Positions 46,500-57,028 of a stretch of 64,000 nt of DNA are shown here, piece after piece (position 1 is the stretch's first letter; each line of letters begins with the position of its first letter). The DNA comes from Cryptomeria japonica. Its lineage: Eukaryota; Streptophyta; Pinopsida; Cupressales; Cupressaceae. The notes beneath the pieces were generated by a model, which ran no database searches, was not told where the DNA came from, and worked only from the letters and a program-made list of their open reading frames with translations. The stretch covers positions 830,818,160 to 830,882,159 of the forward strand of contig NC_081411.1 in assembly GCF_030272615.1 (NCBI RefSeq). The letters run 5' to 3'. The position numbers and the translations under genes were made by a program.

Positions 46500-48440
46500 T
46501 CATAGTTGTAGATATGAAGTTCCTAAGAGATAGGTTTATCATGTAGATTCCATGACATGGTGCTCATGGAAATCATGGATTTGTAGAAATTATATACGTC
46601 TTCCTTCCATCTTCTAAAGAGGGAGATTATTGTCACACTTAATGATGCATATCGGATCTTACAACTACTTGTGTGAAGAAAGATTGTAAAGATCGAGGAA
46701 TTTCAACTAGTAGAGTATATCTAAGAAAACTAGATATATTTCATCATTTGTTTTATCACTATTGATATCTTGGGGTAAATATACATACATAATAGTTGCT
46801 AGAGGGTTTCAATGACATAACACTTTTGTGTTGCATCATGATCACCACCATTGCACTTATAATAATAGTGAATGAATAAGAATTGTACCTTTATAGGGGC
46901 ATTGTAAATACCATTCAAGTGGAGGTGGACCATAAGATCGTATTTGCAAGGATATGGAGCGTGACAATATCTTACATATTGATCTCGATTGGTATGTGCA
47001 TTACAAGGCACAAAGCTTGATGACTTCCACACTACTTCAAGTGTGGGATTTCAAGAATATCACATGCATAGGGCCTATAGGATATCCCATAGCCATGTAA
47101 ACATGTCCTCAAGAACACGCATACATGTTAAGGAGGTTGTGAGAGTTTGGAGATCTATTGTACTAGCAAGTTAGATTTGATAGACTATGTCCAAGTGAGA
47201 TCATGTGGAGACCATATAGGAATATGGAGCATTGGATAGGCTGTGCTAAAAAAATAGTATAAATATAGTGATACCAACTATATATCAATTTCTTAGACAA
47301 TATCATCAATCCATTTACTGTGATAAAGTGAATAGATAGTTTGGCTATGTATAGAGGATTCCTAGGGCACAAATGACCTATATCTAGTCAACATGCAAAA
47401 GAGTAATATCTATAGAAATGACTTTACCCACTATCATTGATGTTGCATTGAGTGATTTTGGTGACGAGGAGAAATATGCAATTCCCAGTTTGAGAGAGGA
47501 TTATCTAAGCATTAAGCCAAGATACATCATCTAGTAGAGGACCACACATCCTACCAGTAATACTAGGTCATGGGTTGATTAGGGAGACCACATAGAGGAG
47601 AAGGAAAAGGTTGAGGAGGAGGATAAGTTAGTACTAGAGACAATGGAGGGACCAATACTAGGGAGGAGGGTGGTGATATAATTGAGGAGAGATCTAAATC
47701 TCAGATGTGTTGCAACCACTATCAACTAGATAACCTAGTCACTATGAGCATGGAGAATGAAGTGGGGCTGCCACTACAGTGCCCACAACATCAAGGACTA
47801 TAGATTTATTTGTGAGTGTCATCCCTATTGATCATAATTGGAAAGTTGGCAATCTAGGTGAGAGACTAGAGATGCATTTCATTTGAGTATAACACTAGAT
47901 ATTTTAAATTATTTTTATTATTGATATACATGATGAGATGTTTGATGCCATAGTTATTTTCTCCTTGCAGTTGGCACATGAGCATGGAGTAATTTATAGG
48001 TCAAATCATAATAGAGATTGTCCCTATGGTCTGGACATAACATCCATTGTGAGCCCATTATAGGCCTCTAAAATGACGTGTATATATTTGAGGTAATAGC
48101 ATAGCTAAGAGATACATTTGAAGAGAGATCAATAGAGATTGAGAGTAAATCAATGAAGCTAGAGAGGATTGATGGAGTTGGAGAGGAGACCAATGGAGCT
48201 ATATCGGGTCACAAATAAGAGAGACCAGGATCTAGTGAAACTTAAGGCAAAAGGACATCCTCATTGCAACCCATAAATCATCTTCTTGTGACAAACTTAC
48301 AAGAAGAGGTAGGCAAGAGAGATAGGCTTCAACGATAATATACAAAGTATCAAGTAGAGGCAACAAAGCTTAGTAGAAAGCTCTGGGGCCTATAAATATG
48401 GAGTGGATTGATGAGCTACTTGCAATCCATGGCCTCATAG
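46500..48440 (+). pseudogene. Plant mobile domain (PMD) gene, antisense to element Y
   Basis: The plus strand, opposite to Y pol, carries PMD hallmarks. SSFHLLKREIIVTLNDAYRI then LQLLV (46600-46670) fits the FHLPxGExTxTLxDVxxLLxLxV core. TLLQVWDFKNITCIGPIGYP (near 47029-47088) fits the LLQxWAxExIxxxRP segment. WRPYRNMEHWIGCAKK lies near 47208. From 48110 on, a charged coiled-coil-like region includes NLQEEVGKRDRLQR. PMD proteins are found as cellular MAIN/MAIL-type factors and inside transposons. The position between integrase and 3' LTR in antisense fits the extra antisense genes known in Tat-lineage elements. Many stops show it is dead. It could also be a separate inserted transposon gene. 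Confidence 0.62.
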
Positions 48441-48889
48441 AGACAACCATTCATCACATAACCATCACCTAGAGCTGAGGAATATACTAGTCACCATCCT
48501 ACTCGATGATATCATTATTGTTGTACTATGATACACAACATTTTTGTTACATTGGTGATTATTCTATATATCATGTAACAAAACATCTATTTTTATATAT
48601 GTATGAGCTCTTTTATTTAAACATTTTGTGTTAAGAGTTGATTTAACTAGATAACATGTATGAAAACTAATTGTAACAATTAAATGTGACAAATATCTAA
48701 TTAAATGTGTAAATTAATATTTGTGCTAAATTAGATGCCAACGTGATTTAGTTAAATAACCAAATAAGATATCTTAATAAATGCAACAATGATCTTCTTG
48801 ATATATGTATTGTTGAATTACTTGATCTAATTAAATAACTCATGTGAATTTGCTTGATAAAAGGCCTAGAATATGCATATGTTAAATTA
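48441..48889. other. AT-rich spacer, nothing recognised
   Basis: It holds short degenerate repeats of TTAGATAA and TTAAATAA type. The sequence resumes at 51365 after the LINE insertion. Confidence 0.4.
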
Positions 48890-48904
48890 GATAAAACCAT
48901 GATC

Positions 48905-51349
48905 TTTTTTTTAAAGAGGGGTCAAAATTTATTAATCATAAGAAATTAGTGCAAAGAAGAAAGAACCAACCATCCTAGCAATAGGTCATAAATAAAGAAA
49001 GAAGACAATTAGCAAGACAAAGCCCTTCCAAGGCCCCCAAATAACCTCTCATGTCCTCCATAACCAAATCTTCTAATGTCTGAGAATAATCCATGGACAA
49101 GTGTCCCCAATTCTTAACATTCCACATACCCATCCTTTAGAATCCCATTCATCCAATCAATCCGCTACCATGTTCAACTCCCAAGGAATGTGTCAAAAGT
49201 TAATAGAGTCCAAAGATCTAGTAAGACTACAAATCTAATTGACCACCAAGGCCAATTGATAATTCACTACATCCAACTATCTCTTATTCACCATATCAAG
49301 CACCATCTGTGAATAAAATTCATAGATAATCTTTCTCCAACCAAGGGCACAACCCCTTTTTAGAGCATAACTAATAGAAAGAGCTTCCATATAGTTGTTA
49401 ATATGTTGTCCTTTATACATAGAAAAGAAGAATAGGATGAAACCCAAACTATCTCTATCGATGCCACCAATGCCAAAATGCCTTGAATTCCCTCTGGAAG
49501 AACCATCAATATTAATCTTTAGGACACCATGAGGAGGGATGACCAATAGGCTTCTCGATGGATCTTTCTTTTGGCATGTTGAATTGTCTTGGGTAATGGG
49601 AACCACATGTCACAACCAACCAAGGATAAATTCTAAATTACACCCAAATAATCCATATCCACATAAGAAGACAAATAACATTTTTTTGAAAAGGTCATCT
49701 GAAGAACATTAATGTTTCTCATCCAAATTTGATGAACCATCATTTTCTTATCCTAAAAAATCTTGCAATTTCTTTCCAAAAAGAGTTATCAAATAATAAA
49801 TGTGGGCTCAATATTATAATCAATGTGAAGGAAGGAAGTATTAGTTGGGAAATTCCCAAGAAGACCTCAAAATTTAACCAAATATGAGGCATAAATAGAA
49901 GCTTGATTCCAAGCCCCCACTATAAGTGCCAATTTCCCTAGAAAAGGGACAATAAAAAAATATGCGAGGAGCATTCCTTACTGTTATTACACACAAATCA
50001 CATATAGAGAGACTCTAAAATTCTTTCTTTCATAATTTCTCCCAAGTGAGGCATTTATTTTGCATAACCAACCACATGATAAATTTGTAATTAAGCCAAG
50101 TAAAGTTGTTCCACACTCATTTCCATCAAAGATCACCAATTCTCCTATGAATTTTCCTATCCAACTCTTGATAACCTAAGTCAATCAGGAAATTACCCTT
50201 CAAATTAGGGCTCCAAGCAATACCCCCAATAAAAAATTACAAACTTTTGCTAGCAAAATCCTAGCAAGCTTCTTTGAGCCTCATTTGAGCCTCTTGGCGG
50301 TCACTCATGAGGTTCTTTCCATTTAAACACTTCCACTTGACCCAAGTTTTGGGATATTTTGAATTCCTCCACCTTACTCCAACCTACCTCAATAAAAAAT
50401 TTATATTAAAGTTGCAAGTGTACGAACATTGACATGATAAATGGGAGCCCATACCAAGAATCAAAATAGAATAGAGCCTCGAAGCCTCTATTGAAAATCC
50501 AAAATAATCCTTACTTGATTAACTTAGAACCCCTTTTGAGAGTGCCCCAGATCATAGAACCTTTTCACAAAATGCTAGAACAAGCAACACCATTACTATC
50601 TACTCTCCTTAGATATTTATAAGTAAGGATCCTATCGCAATCCTAGTCCTGATTAATGCACCACCTCTAATAAAGATTGGTTGCCAAAACGTAATCACTA
50701 AGACTTGGCTTCCAAAGAACATGACCACTTTCCTATTTAAACCTACAAATAGACTCCCAAATAACTAAACTCCACTTCTTCAAAACCAGATTACCATCCT
50801 ATAAGAATTGATTAGAGAAAGCATTAAACTATTTAATGAAGTTTGAAGGAGCCACCCATACAAAAAACTTGTATATATGGAGAGACTGAACCACTAACTT
50901 CGAAAGATTAGATCTCCTAATAGTTGAAAGCCACCTACAAGTCCAATGACTAAATATTTTGTAGAACTTACCTAAAAAATCCTACAAAAACCTTCTAGGA
51001 AATGCACCCACTACAAGGGGAATACCAAGGTAAACAAAAGGAAGGGAGCCAATCCAAAATTTAAGAATTTGAGCAATATTGGTTTGAATAAGCTTAGAAG
51101 TATTAAAAAAAGGATAGAGGGCTTGTCCTCATAATGTTTTTTCCCTGAGGAAATCAATAAATATCTAGAGTCTTTCATAGGTTAACACCCTCATTAACTT
51201 TGGATAATCCCATCAGAGTTGTATCATCCTCAAACTATAAATTAAAGTGGGAGAGAGAAAATGTCACCCTATTTTCAACCCTCAATCAAACCTCGACTCA
51301 CACAAGACTTGATAAATATCCCCAAGCCTTCAAACATTAAAATAAATAC
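48905..51349 (-). mobile_element. 5'-truncated LINE with 15-bp target duplication
   Basis: It is flanked by GATAAAACCATGATC (48890-48904) and GATAAAACAATGATC (51350-51364), one mismatch. The minus-strand 3' end is an A-run at 48905-48912, as expected for target-primed insertion. The RT region near 51150-51250 has FEDDTTLMG in place of the usual FADD. The zf-RVT region near 49960-50070 has NKCLTWEKL and FYCPF. RNase H (49606 to 49277) contains LKINIDGSSRGN and MEALSISYALKRGCALGW, retaining D and E acidic positions. The integration site and length of about 2.4 kb indicate truncation within the RT domain. Many stops make it inactive. Confidence 0.88.
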
Positions 51350-51899
51350 GATAAAACAATGATCTAGTCAAACACAACTCATTCAATTAAATACAATAAT
51401 AATCTACTTAATATGATACATTAAAAAATTGAATTTTATGCTAATAATGAAGGAATATATATTACTAATAAACAAATTACCTAAATAGTTCAAGACATAG
51501 CAATATTTTTCATGAAAAAAGCAACACCTACAAAATATATAAGAAACTTAACAATTCTAACATAATGTGCTTTAAAAAGATATTAGCATACATTCACAAA
51601 AAGGAAGAGAAAATATTTAAGTGTAAAATTTACATGGATCCATAGGGTTAATGTGTTTTTTGAAAGGCATACCACCCATTATAGAAAATCTATATGCATC
51701 TAATCCATGTCCTAACTAGTTCAGGCATAACTTCCCTTTTTCACCTAGAGAAGCATTCACATTATGTTGATCTTCTTAAAGCATCAATTCACCAACTACT
51801 ATTGGTGGATCACATTCTCATTATATATACATTGTATACTCTTTTGATAAGATTGAAGATGGTTAAGAGAGTGAATGTGTTGTTCATAAAGAATATCAA

Positions 51900-52830
51900 G
51901 TTGTTGAAGTCTTTATTCTCTATATCCATTATCAATAAAGAATTTCATTAGAGGAGATCTGCAATGAAAAAAATTATAACTCCAAAGGCATGATCACATT
52001 GGCACTGTACATGAGATTGTATGGGGTAATACCCATAGCCATACAAATACTCATTTGGTAAGCCCGCAATGCATAAGAAAGTTGAGTGTGCCAATCCTTG
52101 CCATGGTTATTAAAATTTTGTGAAGGATTTTCTTGATTTTTTAATTACACACTTCTACTTGTCTATTTTATTGAGGGTAATATGGTGTAGAGTAGTGATG
52201 TTGAATGCGAAATCTCTCAAGAAACTATTCACTTATTTTTTCTTTAATGATGTTCCATTATTAGAAACCAAAGTGGAAGAAAGTCCAAAATGAGAGATGA
52301 TATTATCAAGAAGAAAACCACAAATTACTTCAATAATCATGGAATGAAGTGGAACCCCTTCAAACAATTTCATGAAGTAATCAATAGTTGTGATGATGAA
52401 GATATTTTTTTGAGATGGAGGATAATTTTTTTCAATAAGATACAAGAACCACATGGAGAATGGCCAAGGGGATACCTAGGCTCAAAGTTTGTGGGAATGA
52501 GATTGAATAAAATTGTTATGTTGCTAATATTGAGGGGATTTTTTTACAAAATAAAAAGAATCTTGTTCCATAATTTTCCAATAACAACCCATATGGAGTA
52601 ACTTTTGAACAAAGATTGACCACTAAAATTCCCCTCACAAGCAGCTAAATGGTCCCCCTCAAGGGAAACGAGGATCTCTGATTCGTTGAGACAATGGAGG
52701 AGGAGACTATTATAACCTCTATGATAAATAATATTAGATAATATAATATAATACATGATGATCTTATGAATATGAGAACGATCACTCTTATATGAAGGAT
52801 ATAGAAAGGTACCACCATTCAAATATTGGA
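51900..52830 (-). pseudogene. Y integrase
   Basis: Right to left: a zinc-domain part with NSLLLHCLNESEILVSLEGD and CEGNFSGQSL (52790-52620). The core follows with PWPFSMWFLYLIEKNYPPSQ, FIITTIDYFMKLFEGVPL and STLVSNNGTSLK (52480-52233), where the catalytic D of the DNGTS motif is changed to N. The end reads NNHGKDWHTQLSYALRAYQM and MGITPYNLMYSANVIMPLEL (52110-51970). These strings match Tat-lineage Gypsy integrases closely. Frameshifts separate the pieces. Confidence 0.85.
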
Positions 52831-53059
52831 ATATTGGGAATGCTACTCATTTGAATCAATGTGACAATATAAAGAAACTTTAAAATATTTTTCATAAATA
52901 GTTGGTGATGAGAGATTATGAATAGAAAAATGATAATCCATAGATCAATATAGGTACATAAGGCAGACAACCCTTGCCATTACATATTCATGTCTATTTT
53001 CTTTCCATGGAATTGTACCAATGGTGAAAGAAGAGAAACACTTTAACAACGATAAGGCT

Positions 53060-53351
53060 AAGTATCTTTACTAAGATAATTTTTTATTTTCTTGATAAGA
53101 TGAAGCGACTTGCCTTAAAATCAATTTTGAATCATCAAAGATATGAAATTGTTAAATTTTAAGAGATAACATGACACACAAGCCAATAATAAGGGCTTCA
53201 TACTCCATAATGTTTTTGGTACATAGGAAGTTGAGATGATAATATAGAGGAATTGTCTTACTAAGGAAGGTATTAAAATAACACCTATGTTGGAGAAAGT
53301 TTGACATCTAGAACTATCAAAGAAAAAATGCCACCTTTGATTAAGATCCAA
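53060..53351 (-). pseudogene. Y second RNase H-like domain
   Basis: The frame from Met 53351 reads WHFFFDSSRCQTFSNIGVIL, matching the WxxxFDGSxxxxGxGxGVxL start of the additional RNase H that marks Tat/Ogre elements, and ends near 53121. The conserved Gly-rich loop is eroded. It lies between reverse transcriptase and integrase, as expected. Confidence 0.7.
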
Positions 53352-53739
53352 TGGAAGGACATGGTCATTAAGGAATGAATCTTGATTGGAAGAGAAATTG
53401 GTGAAGTAGCTCTGGCCAAGTGATTGGTCAATTCTTAAATATTAATGGTCTTCTTGGGAAACAAACTTAAGATCAAACTTAAGATGCTTCAATGGGTCAA
53501 ATTTTACCATGACATGCATTACAATGTTAAGGAGGTAATGTATCATCTTATGAATTGAAAATACAAGAGAAAGGCATTGCTTCTCAATTATAAAGTATTG
53601 GACTTTTCAATAGAGAAAACTATAAATGATATAGTACAAAACACATTCTTTTATCATCATCATCATGTTGTGCCAATAGTGTTGCAATCACATTAAATAA
53701 AGTAAAAGTATATAGAAGGGTTTCTAAAAGATTGTTGGT

Positions 53740-54660
53740 TGAAGAATAGGAAGGTTTATCAAATATTTCTTTAAATAATCAAAGGATTTTTGACAATCCT
53801 CATTTTATTTAAAACGAGCATCCTTCTTATGTAATTGAGTGAAAGAAAAAGCCCAATCCTCTAGTTGTGAAACAAACTAGTGAATATCCTAAAGGTTTCA
53901 TTGTAGGCTACGAAGTTGATAAATATTCTTTGGAGGTGACATGTTTACTATAGCATCATTTTTCTTGGTTTCTGCTTCAATACCATGATGTGAAATGAAT
54001 CCTAATAGTTTATCATTATCAACACCAAATACACATTTTCTACATTTCAAGTGCATGTTGTATTTGTGTATATGTTCAAAGATTTGATGAAGGATTTTGA
54101 CATGATCCCAACACAAAGTAGACTTGGATAGAATGTCATCAACATAGTCCTCTAAAATGTTATGAATAATGGACACATGAAAAATAAGTAATAACATGAT
54201 GGTATGTTGCACCATCATTATTCCGACCGAAAGGTATGACTACCCAACAAAAGGTTCCATAAGATGTAATAAATCCCATTTTATATTAATATTAAGGATT
54301 GATAAAAATTTGGTTGTATCCAAAAACGCCATTGATAAAGGATAATAAGGCATGACCAATAGTGGAATCAACAATCATATTAATGTTAGGAAGATGAAAA
54401 TCATCTTTGAAAGAATCTTTATTATGATCATGAAAATTAGTACACATTCAAATATGGTTATCAGGTTTAGTGATAATGACAATATTTGATATGCAAGGGG
54501 AATAGTTAATAAGGATGATAAAGCCAACTTGTAAAACCTTCTCAATATCAGCCTTAACTAACAAAGCCACCTTGGGGAGCTTATCTTTTGGATCCTTTTT
54601 TTTTTTTAATCTAGGATTGGCATCAAGATGCAACACAATATCATGAATCACCACTTTTAG
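53740..54660 (-). pseudogene. Y reverse transcriptase and first RNase H start
   Basis: Right to left: ADIEKVLQVGFI and YSPCISNIVIITKPDNHI (54560-54448), CTNFHDHNKDSFKDDFHLPN and MIVDSTIGHALLSFINGVF (54450-54320), the catalytic EDYVDDILSKS near 54140, LLGFISHHGIE, then PPKNIYQLRSLQ (53920) and QLEDWAFSFTQLHKKDARFK with DCQKSFDYLKKYL near 53800. This is the canonical Tat-lineage fingers-palm-thumb succession with the YVDD box intact, broken by several stops and shifts. Confidence 0.87.
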
Positions 54661-55330
54661 ATCAATATAAAAAATATCTAAATATGACTAAGAAAAGAGT
54701 TCAGGAAAATCATGTATTAGAGGTGAATGTTCATGTAGTTCATCAACAGATCTAAGCACTTTATAATTTGTACAACCTTTTCAAGATTGGCTAGGTCCAT
54801 CAAGACTCCAACAATATCTCCAAAAAGGAGGGTATTATGGTATGGGACATTGGTTAGATTAGGAAACTCTTGGGACTTCTCCAAGGTATCATTTGATAAT
54901 CGATGTCTTTCCCAAAGTATTCTTTAGCATTTAAATAATAGGAAAATCCACAATCGTGATGATATCAAGAAAGGTGTTCATGAACTCCTAGGAATTTAGA
55001 CAAAGATTAATCCACAATCGTGATGATATCAAGAAAGGTGTCAATCATCTCAGGATGAATAAGATTAAGTGATAAAGAAGACCTTTGAGATATGACATCA
55101 TATTAACATTAAAAAGGGGTAACTCACATTGTGACAAGACTATGTCCAAAATTGTCACATACATACAATCTAACAAAGTTGCTACATTATTCAGTCTAAC
55201 AGAAGATGGAACAACTACCCTCTCTAAGGATTCATCGAGAATTCTATGGTATGTAGGTGAAGTTTGCATCGAATTGCAGAGTGATACCTTAGCTTCTCCA
55301 CAAGCTCATACTCTTTACCACCGTGTTCAA
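54661..55330 (-). other. Y pre-RT region
   Basis: The minus frame 55269-55045 lies where a protease or protease-RT linker should be, but no DSG or DTG motif is visible, so I do not call a protease. It contains the local duplication at 54947-55041. Confidence 0.35.
54947..55041. repeat. 64-bp local duplication
   Basis: ATCCACAATCGTGATGATAT and the following CAAGAAAGGTGT occur at 54946-54977 and again 64 bp later at 55010-55041, identical over about 32 bp. Confidence 0.85.
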
Positions 55331-56585
55331 AACGATGAGATGTTTGAAGAAATATAAGATGAGAAGGTGGAATGAATGGTGTTTTTTTATGTAGTTTGTT
55401 ATTTCAAATATTTTATGTGCAAGAAATTGCATGATAATAAAATTATCGTGACATATTTTGATTATGATTATGATTTTGAGCTATTTGTTTTATAAATTTT
55501 AAGATGTAACTAGGGAACTGAGATGGGATTTTAACACATTGACTAGTTATCACTAGTTTATTTTGATTTTAAGGAACATATGGACAAAGGCACACAACAA
55601 CCAAAGGTTTTGCAGGTTTATTTTTATAGCCAAAAATACTAATCACATGTTAGTGAATCTTTGGCACTAAGATGTGTTAAGAATAATAAAGGATAATTCC
55701 ATAGAGACAAATTCATTATGGTGCAAACACTGGTTAGGAGGGACCTTGAAGAGATCAGTCTGGACCAGTCAGAAAGAGTAAACACAATGGAAACACAAGG
55801 ATATAATGGAGGAAATGCATAATAAATTGAATTAGATCATGATAACTGATTACAATCAACCGGTAACAACCGGGTTACAAAAACCGGCTCACAGGCCTGC
55901 TAATACATGCTCAAAATATAGAACAGGTCACAACTGGGACCTCAAACTTAAGATTTAGCTTCTATGTTCTTTCTAACTCCCTCAATGCATTCTAATATTA
56001 CATTACAATGATTTCTATGATCCAAGGGGATCTGCCTGGCCCAGAAATGGATCAAAACCCGAAGAACAAGACCTAACATGTAAAACCAACAAGGTCGGCC
56101 TCTGCCAAAGAAATTTCTTCGAAAAATCCAAAGGATAAAGTGAGAATCAAAGGAAAGGTCAATCACATGCCAAGGAACAATGAAATAAATTCTCAGGGAT
56201 CCACAAGCTACGAAAAGGATCCAGTAGATCACCAATGCAAATAGGTCTAGGCAACCGATAACAAAAAACTATCTCAGAAACCAGTAGCGATAACTTGTCG
56301 GAAAATGATCAAAATGATCTACGATTTGGGAATAAGGAAGATGATAAAGTATTCAATCAAAACCCAACTCCATAGGTTCTGGTGAGCCAAATCTAGGAAA
56401 TACAGAAAGAAATGTTGAAACTGCAAATAGAAAATAAAACATAAAGAAATATTTTTTTGGTTGATGCAATATTGCCAAGAACCGGGGATGCTCCTGCATC
56501 ACATTAAGATATTCATCTACCTTATCAAAATAATTTCTACCTAATGGTTCATAAAATGCATCAAAACTTTGAGGGATGAGCTCTA
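55331..56585 (-). other. Y 5' internal region without recognisable gag
   Basis: Two minus frames (56235-55948 and 56589-56353) are open but match no motif I know. A segment near 55857-55890 has CAACCGGTAACAACCGGGTT, a short dyad. The sequence between about 55690 and 56400 looks different in base make-up and could be an inserted LTR-like piece; no termini were found. Confidence 0.3.
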
Positions 56586-56827
56586 ACATGATTGAATAAT
56601 CTTACTTCCTCCAAGGTTATGCAAATGTAAAATAGGAAAAGAGAAAGGAGAAAGAAGAATGATGGAAAGATGACAAATGTTGATTAAGGGATAGAAGAAG
56701 GTTTGCACATGATCGAATAATCTTACTTCCTCCAAGGTTATGAAAATTAAAATAGGAAAAGAGAAAGGACAAAGAAGAAAGATGATGGAAAGATGACAAG
56801 TGTTGATTAAGGGATAGAATAAGGTTT
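56586..56827. repeat. 121-bp tandem duplication
   Basis: ACATGATTGAATAATCTTAC at 56586 and ACATGATCGAATAATCTTAC at 56707 start two adjacent copies of about 121 bp, differing by few substitutions and small indels. Both include AGGAAAAGAGAAAGGA and TTGATTAAGGGATAGAA. Confidence 0.9.
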
Positions 56828-57011
56828 TCTTAAGGTTTTAGTTTTTATAATCAAAAAGGAAAAAATATTTTTTTAAAAGTTTAAGGTTTTTTATACTAAA
56901 CAAGGAATGTTTTAAAAAAATTAAAAGTGTATAATAAATTAACTAACTAATCAAACACATTAAAGATATATCAAATATGTAAGAGTAAAAAATATTTTCA
57001 ACTATAATATT

Positions 57012-57025
57012 TGTTGGGTTCACCA
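57012..57025 (-). other. Y primer-site-like sequence
   Basis: The minus strand reads TTT then TGGTGAACCCAACA after the 5' LTR end, the same class as G1 (14852-14868). Confidence 0.6.
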
Positions 57026-57028
57026 AAA

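Noticed and set aside
54661-55330. A retroviral-type protease in element Y
   Set aside because: The position fits, but I see no D[ST]G active site or flap in any minus frame.
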